DNA from: Bacillota bacterium
Lineage (GTDB): Bacteria; Bacillota; Clostridia; Christensenellales; Aristaeellaceae
DNA length: 9,458 bases
Reading direction: 5' to 3'
NCBI GenBank assembly: GCA_023460055.1
Contig: JAEWRJ010000013.1
Span: 1 to 9,458 of the forward strand
The position numbers and the translations under genes were made by a program. Of the stretch, positions 1 through 5,521 are shown one piece after another (position 1 is the stretch's first letter; the number at the start of each line of letters is the position of its first letter). The notes below the pieces were generated by a model. It made no database searches. It saw nothing but the letters and a program-made list of their open reading frames with translations, and was not told where the DNA came from.

Positions 1-312
1 GTTTCCGCGCACACCGAAATGCACCTGTTGAGGCAGAAGCTGTATGAGTATGGCTTCTGCTTTGAAAGTGAGACTGTAGTTCGCGCAAACGGCAGGTTTT
101 ATACCGTGCTCTTATCACGGCGCGGCCATACGGAGTACTCACCCCGCCAGCTGTATACAGGCATTGAGCTGCGGGGAGAGTGCGTGACAGAGTATTTGCG
201 GTGGCGGCGCGATATCACGGCAGCCCGGCGTGACGATGTGAGCCGGGTCCATATCAAATGGCTGGAGGAGGAGATTGAGTGTGAAAACGGCAACAAATCA
301 GACGATATATGA
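1..312 (+). CDS. trmK: tRNA (adenine(22)-N1)-methyltransferase, C-terminal part (5' truncated by window)
   Basis: The reading frame is open from base 1 and ends at TGA 310-312, so about 103 C-terminal codons are present. The SAM-binding Rossmann domain lies upstream of the window. What is visible fits the small C-terminal domain of TrmK/YqfN: an LRxxLxxxGF-like helix near the beginning, then a strand pattern (ETVVRANGRFYTVLLSRRG) like the DEDLVxExGxxYEVIVA segment of the family, then a charged helical tail. TrmK methylates N1 of A22 in bacterial tRNAs using S-adenosylmethionine. The next gene is a Nif3-family gene, as in B. subtilis yqfN-yqfO, which strongly supports the call because the catalytic motifs cannot be seen. 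The 3' end overlaps the start of the Nif3 gene by about 32 bases, so the two are probably translationally coupled. Confidence 0.8.
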   Translation, partial: VSAHTEMHLLRQKLYEYGFCFESETVVRANGRFYTVLLSRRGHTEYSPRQLYTGIELRGECVTEYLRWRRDITAARRDDVSRVHIKWLEEEIECENGNKSDDI

Positions 313-1066
313 TATCATCAACGATTTCGCTCCCTTTGATACGCAGGAGGAATACGATAACTCCGGTTTTCTGATCGGGGATATCAAATCAGAGGTTTCG
401 CGCGTACTGATTGCGCTGGACGTCACGCCCGAAGTCATTGATGAGGCGCTCCAAAGGCAGGCGCAGCTGCTGATTTCGCATCACCCCTTGATGTTTCACC
501 CGGTCAAAAGCATTCGGGATGACAATTATGACGGGCTCATCCTGTCAAAGCTGGTCAGGAGCGGGCTGTCCCTTATCAGCGCGCACACCAATCTTGATGT
601 GAGCGGGCTGAGCGGCGGCGCGGTCATAGCCAAACGCCTGGGGCTGCGGAACATCCGCGCCGGGAAAGACCCGGTTCTGACCCTCGGTGAATTCCAAGAG
701 CCATTGACAGCGCGTGAGCTTGGAAAAATGATAGGCGATCTCATCGGTATGAGGTCGCGCTGCTACGGATCTCTTGATACCAATGTATCCGTGCTTGCTC
801 TGGCCGGCGGCGCTTATGACACAGGCTTCACCAATGCCCGGGCAGAGGGGGCTGATGCCCTCCTGACGGGAGAAGTGCGCTACCATAACGCGATCGCTGC
901 GTCCCAAAGCGGATTTATTCTCTTTGACGGAGGACACTATCATACAGAGGCATGGATGATGGATGAGCTGGCCTTCTATTTACAAAACAGGCTTAATCTA
1001 CTACAATATTCAGTGGAAGTATATGCGTCTGAGCGGCACCACCATTCAGAGGGATATACTTTATGA
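281..1066 (+). CDS. Nif3-like dinuclear metal centre hexameric protein (YqfO/YbgI family, GTP cyclohydrolase I type 2-like)
   Basis: A Nif3/DUF34 family protein of about 261 residues. Numbering from the TTG at 275, expected metal-ligand motifs are visible: LLISHHP (H69, H70), SAHTNLD (H104, D108) and GGHYHTE (H221, E225). The family forms hexameric toroids with two metal ions per subunit. Its cellular role is unsettled, and the database name 'GTP cyclohydrolase 1 type 2' is weakly founded. The length matches the short E. coli YbgI form (about 247 aa), not the B. subtilis YqfO form (about 370 aa) with its inserted CutA/PII-like domain. Start choice: GTG at 281 lies 9 bases after GGAGG (267-271); a TTG at 275 in the same frame lies 6 bases after an upstream GGAGG (264-268) and is also possible. 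The start lies inside trmK, and the zinc-ribbon gene follows after 9 bases. Confidence 0.9.
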   Translation: MKTATNQTIYDIINDFAPFDTQEEYDNSGFLIGDIKSEVSRVLIALDVTPEVIDEALQRQAQLLISHHPLMFHPVKSIRDDNYDGLILSKLVRSGLSLISAHTNLDVSGLSGGAVIAKRLGLRNIRAGKDPVLTLGEFQEPLTARELGKMIGDLIGMRSRCYGSLDTNVSVLALAGGAYDTGFTNARAEGADALLTGEVRYHNAIAASQSGFILFDGGHYHTEAWMMDELAFYLQNRLNLLQYSVEVYASERHHHSEGYTL

Positions 1067-1075
1067 GGAGGAAGA

Positions 1076-1777
1076 ATGAACCAACTTGAACTTTTGTGGC
1101 AATATCAGCAGGCGGATATTGAGGCAGACAATCTTGAAACCCTGATCCGCAGATCACCCAAGCGTCAAAAACTGGTGAAGCTGCGTGATTCTTTTCAGGA
1201 TCTTCAGAAGAACCTCAAGCAGGTGGAGGACGAGGTGCTGGCCATGCTGGACCGCATGGATGCCTTAAAGGACGCCATCTCCCTGAGCGAGGATCAGATC
1301 AAGCAGCTTCAGGTCCGGGTTCAAAGCGAGCCGGCAGCGGATAGCGCGCAGGTCCGCGGCTATATCGAGGAAGCACAGAGGCTGTCCGGTTCCCTGCAGG
1401 ATTTTGAGCATGAGACGCGCAGGCTTCGTAAAATTGCCGCTGACCGTGACCGCGTACAGCGTGACCTGAAGATCAGGCTGGTAGCCGCAAAGGAGGAGTT
1501 CATTCCTCTGCGTGATGAGTTTGACGCGGAATACAAGCAGGCTCAGGTGCAGGTGGAGCAGTTGCGTGAGAAAGCAAAAGAAAAGATGGCCGGCATAGAG
1601 CCCCAGTATATTGAAAAGTACAATACAATCAAGCAGCAATGCACTCCGCCTATCGCCAAGCTTCAAAACGGACAGTGCGGCGGATGCAATATGTCTTTCC
1701 CTTCATCGGTATTGAGCAGCATTAAAAACGGCAAGCTGGTTGAGTGCGAAACTTGCGGCCGCATGGTGATCACCTGA
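1076..1777 (+). CDS. Coiled-coil protein with C-terminal C4 zinc ribbon (DUF164 / CT398-like)
   Basis: A 233-residue protein. Residues about 15-180 are rich in E, K, Q, R and L with heptad-like spacing, as expected for the long coiled-coil hairpin of the CT398/HP0958 family. The C-terminus carries a zinc ribbon with two CxxC knuckles: C201-GG-C204 and C224-ET-C227, separated by 19 residues (zf-RING_7 type). No enzymatic motif is visible. In Helicobacter, the relative HP0958 (FlgZ) binds RpoN and flaA mRNA, but a general role for the family is not established, so I give only a structural call. The start at 1076 has a GAGGAGG Shine-Dalgarno sequence (1065-1071) that overlaps the stop of the Nif3 gene. 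Nif3 followed by this family is a recurrent pair in Clostridia. RNase P RNA begins only 17 bases after the stop. Confidence 0.88.
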   Translation: MNQLELLWQYQQADIEADNLETLIRRSPKRQKLVKLRDSFQDLQKNLKQVEDEVLAMLDRMDALKDAISLSEDQIKQLQVRVQSEPAADSAQVRGYIEEAQRLSGSLQDFEHETRRLRKIAADRDRVQRDLKIRLVAAKEEFIPLRDEFDAEYKQAQVQVEQLREKAKEKMAGIEPQYIEKYNTIKQQCTPPIAKLQNGQCGGCNMSFPSSVLSSIKNGKLVECETCGRMVIT

Positions 1778-1794
1778 TTCCAACGCTTTTACGC

Positions 1795-2125
1795 TGATGA
1801 GGCAGCTGAATGGTCGCATGCCTATGGCATGAGGAAAGTCCGAGCACCGCAGGGCAGGGTGCCAGCTAACGGCTGGTGGAGGCGACTCCAAGGCAAGTGC
1901 AACAGAGAGATACCGCCGAGTAATCGGTAAGGGTGGAAAGGTGCGGTAAGAGCGCACCGGCGGCCTGGCAACTTGACCGTCATGTAAACCCCACTTGGTG
2001 CAAGATAGATGAAAGCGCATGGGGCGGCCCGTCCCGCTTTCGTAATCGCTTGAGCCTTCCGGCGACAGAAGGCCTAGATAGATGACCATTCCAGACAGAA
2101 CTCGGCTTACAGGCTGCGCTCATCA
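1795..2125 (+). ncRNA. rnpB: RNase P RNA, type A
   Basis: The catalytic RNA of RNase P, which matures the 5' end of tRNAs. The conserved cores are visible in order: GAGGAAAGTCCG (CR-I, 1831-1842), AACAGAGAGATACCGCC (CR-II, 1901-1917), GGGTGGAAAGGTGCGGTAAG with GCGCACCGG (CR-III and its hairpin, 1931-1960), and at the 3' side AGATAGATGACCAT, ACAGAAC and CGGCTTACAG (CR-V, about 2074-2112). Ends are set by the terminal P1 helix: TGATGAG plus GCAGC (1795-1806) pairs with GCTGC plus CTCATCA (2113-2125), with one bulged G at 2118. The arrangement GGGTGCCAGCTAACGGCTGG fits type A, the form usual outside Bacilli. The roughly 331-nt length is slightly short for the class. The gene starts 17 bases after the zinc-ribbon gene with no good promoter in the gap, so it may be processed from the upstream transcript. 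Confidence 0.96.
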
Positions 2126-2136
2126 TTAGTATAAAG

Positions 2137-2166
2137 AAATCGCCCCCTACTTTGGAGGCGATTTTT
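2137..2166 (+). terminator. Intrinsic terminator after rnpB
   Basis: AAATCGCC (2137-2144) pairs with GGCGATTT (2157-2164), with a further CC/GG pair inside and a short TACTTT loop. A run of five T (2162-2166) ends the element. It lies 11 bases after the rnpB P1 helix. The opposite strand reads GATTTCTTTAT after the same stem, so it may also stop transcripts of the convergent rhomboid-like gene. Confidence 0.85.
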
Positions 2167-2185
2167 ATATGTGGCAATATGGGCA

Positions 2186-2836
2186 TTAATGCCGCTGCGC
2201 GCTACGGAACTGACGCCGGCGTTTCCATTGTGCTATGGTGCTTCGGGTCAGGTTTATGAGATCGCCGCCGAAGAAGAGGAATAGATTAACCAGGCTGAAC
2301 ACCAGCGCGGCGCGATCAGCCCAGCTGCCGATGAACAGAGCATAAAGATAATATACAGCGTTGAGCAGTCCCAGCCACTTCATTTTGACTGGCAATACAA
2401 AGAACAGCAGCAGTTCATTTTCCGGGTAGAGAATGGCGAAGGCGAAAAACATGGACATGAGCAGGAAGTGGTTGGTGCCAATGCCTGAGATCACCGCAGC
2501 CAGGATGGCCCCGACGACACCGATGATGAAGTATAACAGGAACCTGCGGGCACCCCATTTGCTTTCAAGGGCTGTCCCGATGAAATAATAAAAATACATA
2601 TTCAGCGCTGCGAACAGAATGCTGCCCGCGGGGGGAATGATGATAAAGCTGATCAGCCTCCAGACCTCCCCCTGGTAGACAAGCGGCATGAACAGCAGCA
2701 TACGGAAATACAGCCCAAAAGAAGGAAAGAAGAGATTAAGCGCATATATACCCGCCATGGCGAATATTATGTACTTGAAAAAAGGAGCTATTCGAAAGCG
2801 GTATAGCTTCCTTTCCAGTTGATTCATCAGTTTCAT
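2186..2836 (-). CDS. Rhomboid-fold integral membrane protein, probably catalytically inactive
   Basis: A 216-residue protein with about six hydrophobic segments and a basic C-terminal tail (KRRRQFRSAQRH). Rhomboid/Derlin hallmarks are present: GEVWRLISFI (W59-R60) in the first loop, followed by a segment with NMYFYYFIGTALE and WGARRF. The catalytic elements of rhomboid serine proteases are absent: the TM4 region around 120-135 reads GTNHFLLMSMFFAF with no GxSG, and the TM6 region reads SLVNLFLFFGGD with no catalytic His. It is therefore best called a pseudorhomboid (Derlin-like) rather than a protease; automatic annotation may still say 'rhomboid family intramembrane serine protease'. I chose ATG 2836 because a TGAGGA Shine-Dalgarno sequence (2850-2845) lies 8 bases upstream. 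An in-frame GTG at 2851 overlaps that site and is less likely. A good minus-strand promoter lies just upstream. Confidence 0.8.
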   Translation of the reverse strand: MKLMNQLERKLYRFRIAPFFKYIIFAMAGIYALNLFFPSFGLYFRMLLFMPLVYQGEVWRLISFIIIPPAGSILFAALNMYFYYFIGTALESKWGARRFLLYFIIGVVGAILAAVISGIGTNHFLLMSMFFAFAILYPENELLLFFVLPVKMKWLGLLNAVYYLYALFIGSWADRAALVFSLVNLFLFFGGDLINLTRSTIAQWKRRRQFRSAQRH

Positions 2837-2876
2837 GGTATATTTCCTCACATTTCATGGTATTGATCACAGGAAT

Positions 2877-2905
2877 ATTCTACTATTTACCGTGAGAAGC
2901 GTCAA
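2877..2905 (-). promoter_or_regulatory. Sigma-A type promoter for the rhomboid-like gene
   Basis: On the minus strand TTGACG (2905-2900), a 17-base spacer and TAGAAT (2882-2877) match the -35/-10 consensus at five of six positions each. Transcription would start near 2870, about 34 bases before the ATG at 2836. The element is divergent from the importer promoter at 2940-2968. Confidence 0.7.
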
Positions 2906-2918
2906 GTTCAAAGAAATA

Positions 2919-2938
2919 CATAAATATAAGAATTTATG
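2919..2938. promoter_or_regulatory. Inverted repeat, candidate operator upstream of the importer
   Basis: CATAAAT (2919-2925), six bases, ATTTATG (2932-2938): a perfect 7-bp inverted repeat ending one base before the -35 box of the importer promoter. Relative to the predicted start near 2975 it covers about -56 to -37, a usual place for an activator such as a LysR-type regulator. The stretch is AT-rich, so chance is possible, and no regulator gene is in the window. Confidence 0.4.
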
Positions 2939-2939
2939 C

Positions 2940-2968
2940 TTGACAAATGAATAAGTATGCACTACAAT
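2940..2968 (+). promoter_or_regulatory. Strong sigma-A promoter of the amino-acid importer genes
   Basis: TTGACA (2940-2945), a 17-base spacer and TACAAT (2963-2968): perfect -35, five of six at -10, and ideal spacing. The predicted start is near 2975, leaving a leader of about 27 bases that contains the AAGGAGG ribosome binding site (2984-2990). The ATG at 2957 lies between -35 and -10, so it would not be transcribed and cannot be the start of the binding-protein gene. Confidence 0.85.
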
Positions 2969-3001
2969 GTTTGGGTAACCAAGAAGGAGGATCGTAAAGA
3001 T

Positions 3002-3736
3002 ATGAAGAAGTTATTTATTTTAATTCTGACCTTGTGCATGGTTCTGACAGCATCAGGCGCGCTGGGCGAAAGCGTTAAAGTAGGCACCAACGCCGAATTT
3101 CCCCCCTTTGAATTTATCGCCGATGACGGAAGTATCCAGGGGTTTGATATTGAGCTGATCAGCGCGATTCTGGACCTCGCGGGGATTGAATACACAGTTG
3201 AGTCCATGGAGTTTGATGCTTTGCCCGCGGCGCTTGAAGCCGGACAGATTGATGTCGCGATTGCCGGTATGACCATCAGCGAGGAAAAAAGCCAGAGTGT
3301 GCTGTTTTCTGAACCTTACTTCAGCGCCACGCAAAAAATCATCGTCCTTGCTGATTCACCCATCAATATGGTTGAGGATATCAAAGCCGGCATGAAGATC
3401 GGCGTTCAGCTGGGCACCACCGGCGATATCTATGTCACCGATTCGATGGAAGGCATTGTCTGCGAACGCTACAGCAAAGCGCTGGATGCCATTATGGATA
3501 TGAAGAACGGCCGCATCGACGCGGTGATGGTTGACTCCGCTCCCTCCAGCGTGTTTGCCAGCGAAATCGAAGGCCTGAAGGTACTGGAAGAAAAGCTCTC
3601 CGACGAGCAGTACGGCATCGCGGTGAAACTGAATAACGTTGAGTTGATGGAAAAGATCAATGACGGTCTGGCCGCGCTAAAAGAGAATGGCAAGTTTGAA
3701 GAACTGTACGCCAAATATTTTGAAGCGATTGAATAA
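3002..3736 (+). CDS. Amino-acid ABC transporter substrate-binding protein (SBP_bac_3 family)
   Basis: A 244-residue extracytoplasmic binding protein for a polar amino-acid importer. Residues 1-22 form a signal peptide: MKK, a hydrophobic core, then ASGALG with probable cleavage near 20-22. Mature features match family 3 binding proteins: VGTNAEFPPFEF (27-38), GFDIELISAI (47-56), GMTISEEK (89-96) leading to FSEPYF, GVQLGTTGD (134-142) and DAVMVDSAPS (173-182), where D178 is the expected ligand of the amino-acid amino group. The usual Arg of the TxxR motif, which binds the carboxylate, is Lys96. There is no lipobox; the only signal-peptide Cys (C12) follows LTL inside the hydrophobic core, so this does not look like the usual Gram-positive lipoprotein. 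The start is fixed by AAGGAGG (2984-2990, 11 bases upstream) and by the promoter position. Substrate specificity cannot be told from sequence. The permease follows after 78 bases. Confidence 0.92.
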   Translation: MKKLFILILTLCMVLTASGALGESVKVGTNAEFPPFEFIADDGSIQGFDIELISAILDLAGIEYTVESMEFDALPAALEAGQIDVAIAGMTISEEKSQSVLFSEPYFSATQKIIVLADSPINMVEDIKAGMKIGVQLGTTGDIYVTDSMEGIVCERYSKALDAIMDMKNGRIDAVMVDSAPSSVFASEIEGLKVLEEKLSDEQYGIAVKLNNVELMEKINDGLAALKENGKFEELYAKYFEAIE

Positions 3737-3752
3737 TGACTTAATTTCTGGT

Positions 3753-3798
3753 ACAGTTTCAAGGCCGTGGACGAATAGCGCCGCGGCCTTGATACTGT
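3753..3798 (+). promoter_or_regulatory. Intercistronic stem-loop between binding protein and permease
   Basis: The arms 3753-3770 and 3781-3798 form an 18-bp stem with one T-T mismatch and one G-T wobble; the core is CAAGGCCG/CGGCCTTG and the outer clamp ACAGT/ACTGT. The loop is 10 bases (3771-3780). No T-run follows; the permease ribosome binding site begins 6 bases later. Such hairpins between binding protein and membrane genes commonly protect the upstream mRNA 3' end or cause partial termination, giving excess binding protein. That role is inferred here. Confidence 0.7.
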
Positions 3799-3814
3799 CT
3801 GGTCGGAGGAGAAC

Positions 3815-4516
3815 TTGAGCGATTTTTTTCAGCGCATAGCCGCGGATTTTAATACAAATCTGATCGTCGGCGACCGCTATCTGATGCTGCTGAGCGGCCT
3901 AGGTACAACACTGGTCATTGCGCTTGGTGCGGCCGTTATCGGGACTATCCTGGGCACCGTGATAGCCTTGATGCGCATTTCAACGTGGAAGCCATTTAAG
4001 CGTGTGTATCCGCTGCGTGTGCTGGCGAGCGCTTATGTTGATCTGATCCGCGGCACGCCTGTTGTTGTGCAGCTGATGATCATGTATTACATTATTCTGG
4101 CGTCGACCAGCCTGAGCCGTGAATTGATCGCGCTGATCAGCTTTGGCGTCAACTCCGCCGCCTATGTGTCGGAGATGGTGCGAAGCGGTATTCTTGCCAT
4201 CGATAAGGGACAAACGGAGGCCGGCAGGTCGCTTGGCATGTCGCATTTGCAGACCCTGGTGCTGATCGTGCTGCCCCAGAGCATTCAGGTAATTTTGCCA
4301 AACCTGTTCAACGAGTTCATCATGCTGCTGAAGGAAACCTCTGTTGTTGGCTTTATCGGGCTGATGGATCTGACCAAGGCAGGCGACTTTATCAGAAGCC
4401 GCACCTATTCAGCTTTTTTCCCGCTGATTACTGTAGCATTCATCTATTTCACGCTGATCACCCTGCTGACGCGTGTCTTTACATCGGTAGAAAAGAAACT
4501 GCGAATGCGGGACTGA
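3815..4516 (+). CDS. Amino-acid ABC transporter permease (HisM/GlnP family)
   Basis: A 233-residue inner-membrane subunit of a polar amino-acid importer. About five membrane segments are visible (first about 24-52, last about 200-220). Family motifs: LGTTLVIALG (29-38), DLIRGTPVVVQL (76-87) and the cytoplasmic EAA loop (QTEAGRSLGM, 133-142, followed by VLPQSI at 152-157), which docks to the ATPase. KETSVVGFIGLMDL (173-186) is also typical. The start is TTG 3815 with GGAGG (3805-3809) 5 bases upstream; no ATG gives a comparable N-terminus. The gene is complete and ends in front of a terminator. No ATP-binding protein follows, which is unusual because these importers are normally encoded as binding protein-permease-ATPase. 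Which amino acid is carried is unknown. Confidence 0.93.
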   Translation: MSDFFQRIAADFNTNLIVGDRYLMLLSGLGTTLVIALGAAVIGTILGTVIALMRISTWKPFKRVYPLRVLASAYVDLIRGTPVVVQLMIMYYIILASTSLSRELIALISFGVNSAAYVSEMVRSGILAIDKGQTEAGRSLGMSHLQTLVLIVLPQSIQVILPNLFNEFIMLLKETSVVGFIGLMDLTKAGDFIRSRTYSAFFPLITVAFIYFTLITLLTRVFTSVEKKLRMRD

Positions 4517-4525
4517 AGCATAAAC

Positions 4526-4572
4526 ACGATAATAACAGGGCAGGCATTGATTGCCTGCCCTGTTATTATCGT
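4526..4572. terminator. Perfect 21-bp hairpin, bidirectional terminator between convergent genes
   Basis: Arms 4526-4546 and 4552-4572 are perfect complements, with loop TTGAT. The core is GC-rich (CAGGGCAGGCA/TGCCTGCCCTG) and flanked by AT-rich ends (ATAATAA/TTATTAT), so a T-rich tract follows the GC core on either strand. It lies 9 bases after the permease stop and 10 bases after the ricT stop on the other strand. There is no long uninterrupted T-run, so efficiency is uncertain. Confidence 0.8.
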
Positions 4573-4582
4573 AAACCGCGGT

Positions 4583-5521
4583 TTATTCGATGATCAAATC
4601 ATCACCTTCCGACATCGGCTCATCGGAAAAATTCTGTTCATCCTCAGGGGTGAAAGTTATGGTTTTTACTGATTCCTTCTTCTTTTCGGCAGCCTTAACC
4701 GGAACGGGAGGGGTGATGCGCTGTACTTCCGTGCCGGGGTATTCTTTGTATTCATAACTGTCCTGTCCCTTGGAGACGCGAACTTTCACGGACTCCTTCA
4801 AGGGATTCAGCTCGACCACCGTACCGCGCCCATCGGGGGTAAACACATCGCGGCCTATATGGGGAAGAAGCTTGCGCGCGCGTTCGTATTGATCCTGCTC
4901 ATACTTCAGGCAGCACATCAGCCGGCCGCAGACCCCGGAAATCTTTGTGGGGTTCAGGGACAGGTTTTGCTCCTTTGCCATTTTGATGGACACAGGCTGG
5001 AAATCGCCCAGGAAGGTCGAACAGCACAGCGGGCGTCCGCAGGAACCCAGGCCGCCCAGCATCTTCGCCTCATCCCTTACACCGATCTGTTTGAGCTCGA
5101 TCCTTGTTTTGAAGGCAGCGGCCATATCCTTCACAAGCCCGCGAAAGTCCACCCGGCCATTGGATGTGAAGTAGGCGATCAGCTTGTTGCGGTCAAATGT
5201 GTACTCTACCTTGACCAGCTTCATATCCAGCTTGTGCTCGGCGATTTTTTGCTGACAAACTTTATGAACGTTTTTTTCGCTTTCCAGGTTGGCGCGATGC
5301 TTTTGCGCATCCTCCTCGCTGGCGACACGGATCACGTTTTTCAGGGGGGAGGAGATGTTTTCCTCGCTGATCTCATGAACACCCATGACGCACTGGGCAT
5401 ACTCCACGCCCCGCGCTGTTTCGATGATCACAGAATCGCCTGCCGTGGGCCATAGGGAGCCTGGATTAAAGTAATATAGCTTACCGGCGTTTTTAAAACG
5501 AACGCCTATCACCATTGGCAT
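4583..5521 (-). CDS. ricT: PSP1-domain protein, Y-complex subunit RicT (YaaT)
   Basis: A 312-residue protein of the PSP1/YaaT family. The N-terminal region reads MPMVIGVRFKNAGKLYYF, followed by the PSP1 core. It has the characteristic cysteine clusters CGRPLCC (C161, C166, C167) and GVCGRLMCC (C198, C203, C204). In B. subtilis RicT works with RicA and RicF as the Fe-S-containing Y-complex, which promotes RNase Y processing of polycistronic mRNAs and affects sporulation, competence and biofilm formation. RicA and RicF are not in this window. Residues about 270-312 form a proline/lysine-rich then acidic tail beyond the roughly 275 aa of the B. subtilis protein, likely disordered. Start: ATG 5521 with AAAGGAGA 7 bases upstream (5536-5529); the longer frame to 5575 runs into holB and lacks a ribosome site. 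It overlaps the holB 3' end by 13 bases, as expected for a coupled operon. Confidence 0.93.
   Translation of the reverse strand: MPMVIGVRFKNAGKLYYFNPGSLWPTAGDSVIIETARGVEYAQCVMGVHEISEENISSPLKNVIRVASEEDAQKHRANLESEKNVHKVCQQKIAEHKLDMKLVKVEYTFDRNKLIAYFTSNGRVDFRGLVKDMAAAFKTRIELKQIGVRDEAKMLGGLGSCGRPLCCSTFLGDFQPVSIKMAKEQNLSLNPTKISGVCGRLMCCLKYEQDQYERARKLLPHIGRDVFTPDGRGTVVELNPLKESVKVRVSKGQDSYEYKEYPGTEVQRITPPVPVKAAEKKKESVKTITFTPEDEQNFSDEPMSEGDDLIIE

Noticed and set aside
1703..2186. Minus-strand open frames of 128 and 68 codons
   Set aside because: They cover RNase P RNA, whose conserved cores and P1 helix account for the sequence.
2957..3001. Upstream ATG extending the binding protein by 15 residues
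   Set aside because: It falls between the -35 and -10 boxes of the promoter and has no Shine-Dalgarno sequence; the extension would also spoil the signal peptide.
2852..3001. Possible riboswitch or T-box before the importer genes
   Set aside because: The leader from the predicted start near 2975 is only about 27 bases, too short for such elements, and no T-box motif is visible.
4859..5455. 198-codon open frame on the plus strand
   Set aside because: It lies wholly antisense to ricT, whose PSP1 motifs are clear. The translated sequence shows no recognisable domain, and there is no dedicated ribosome site.
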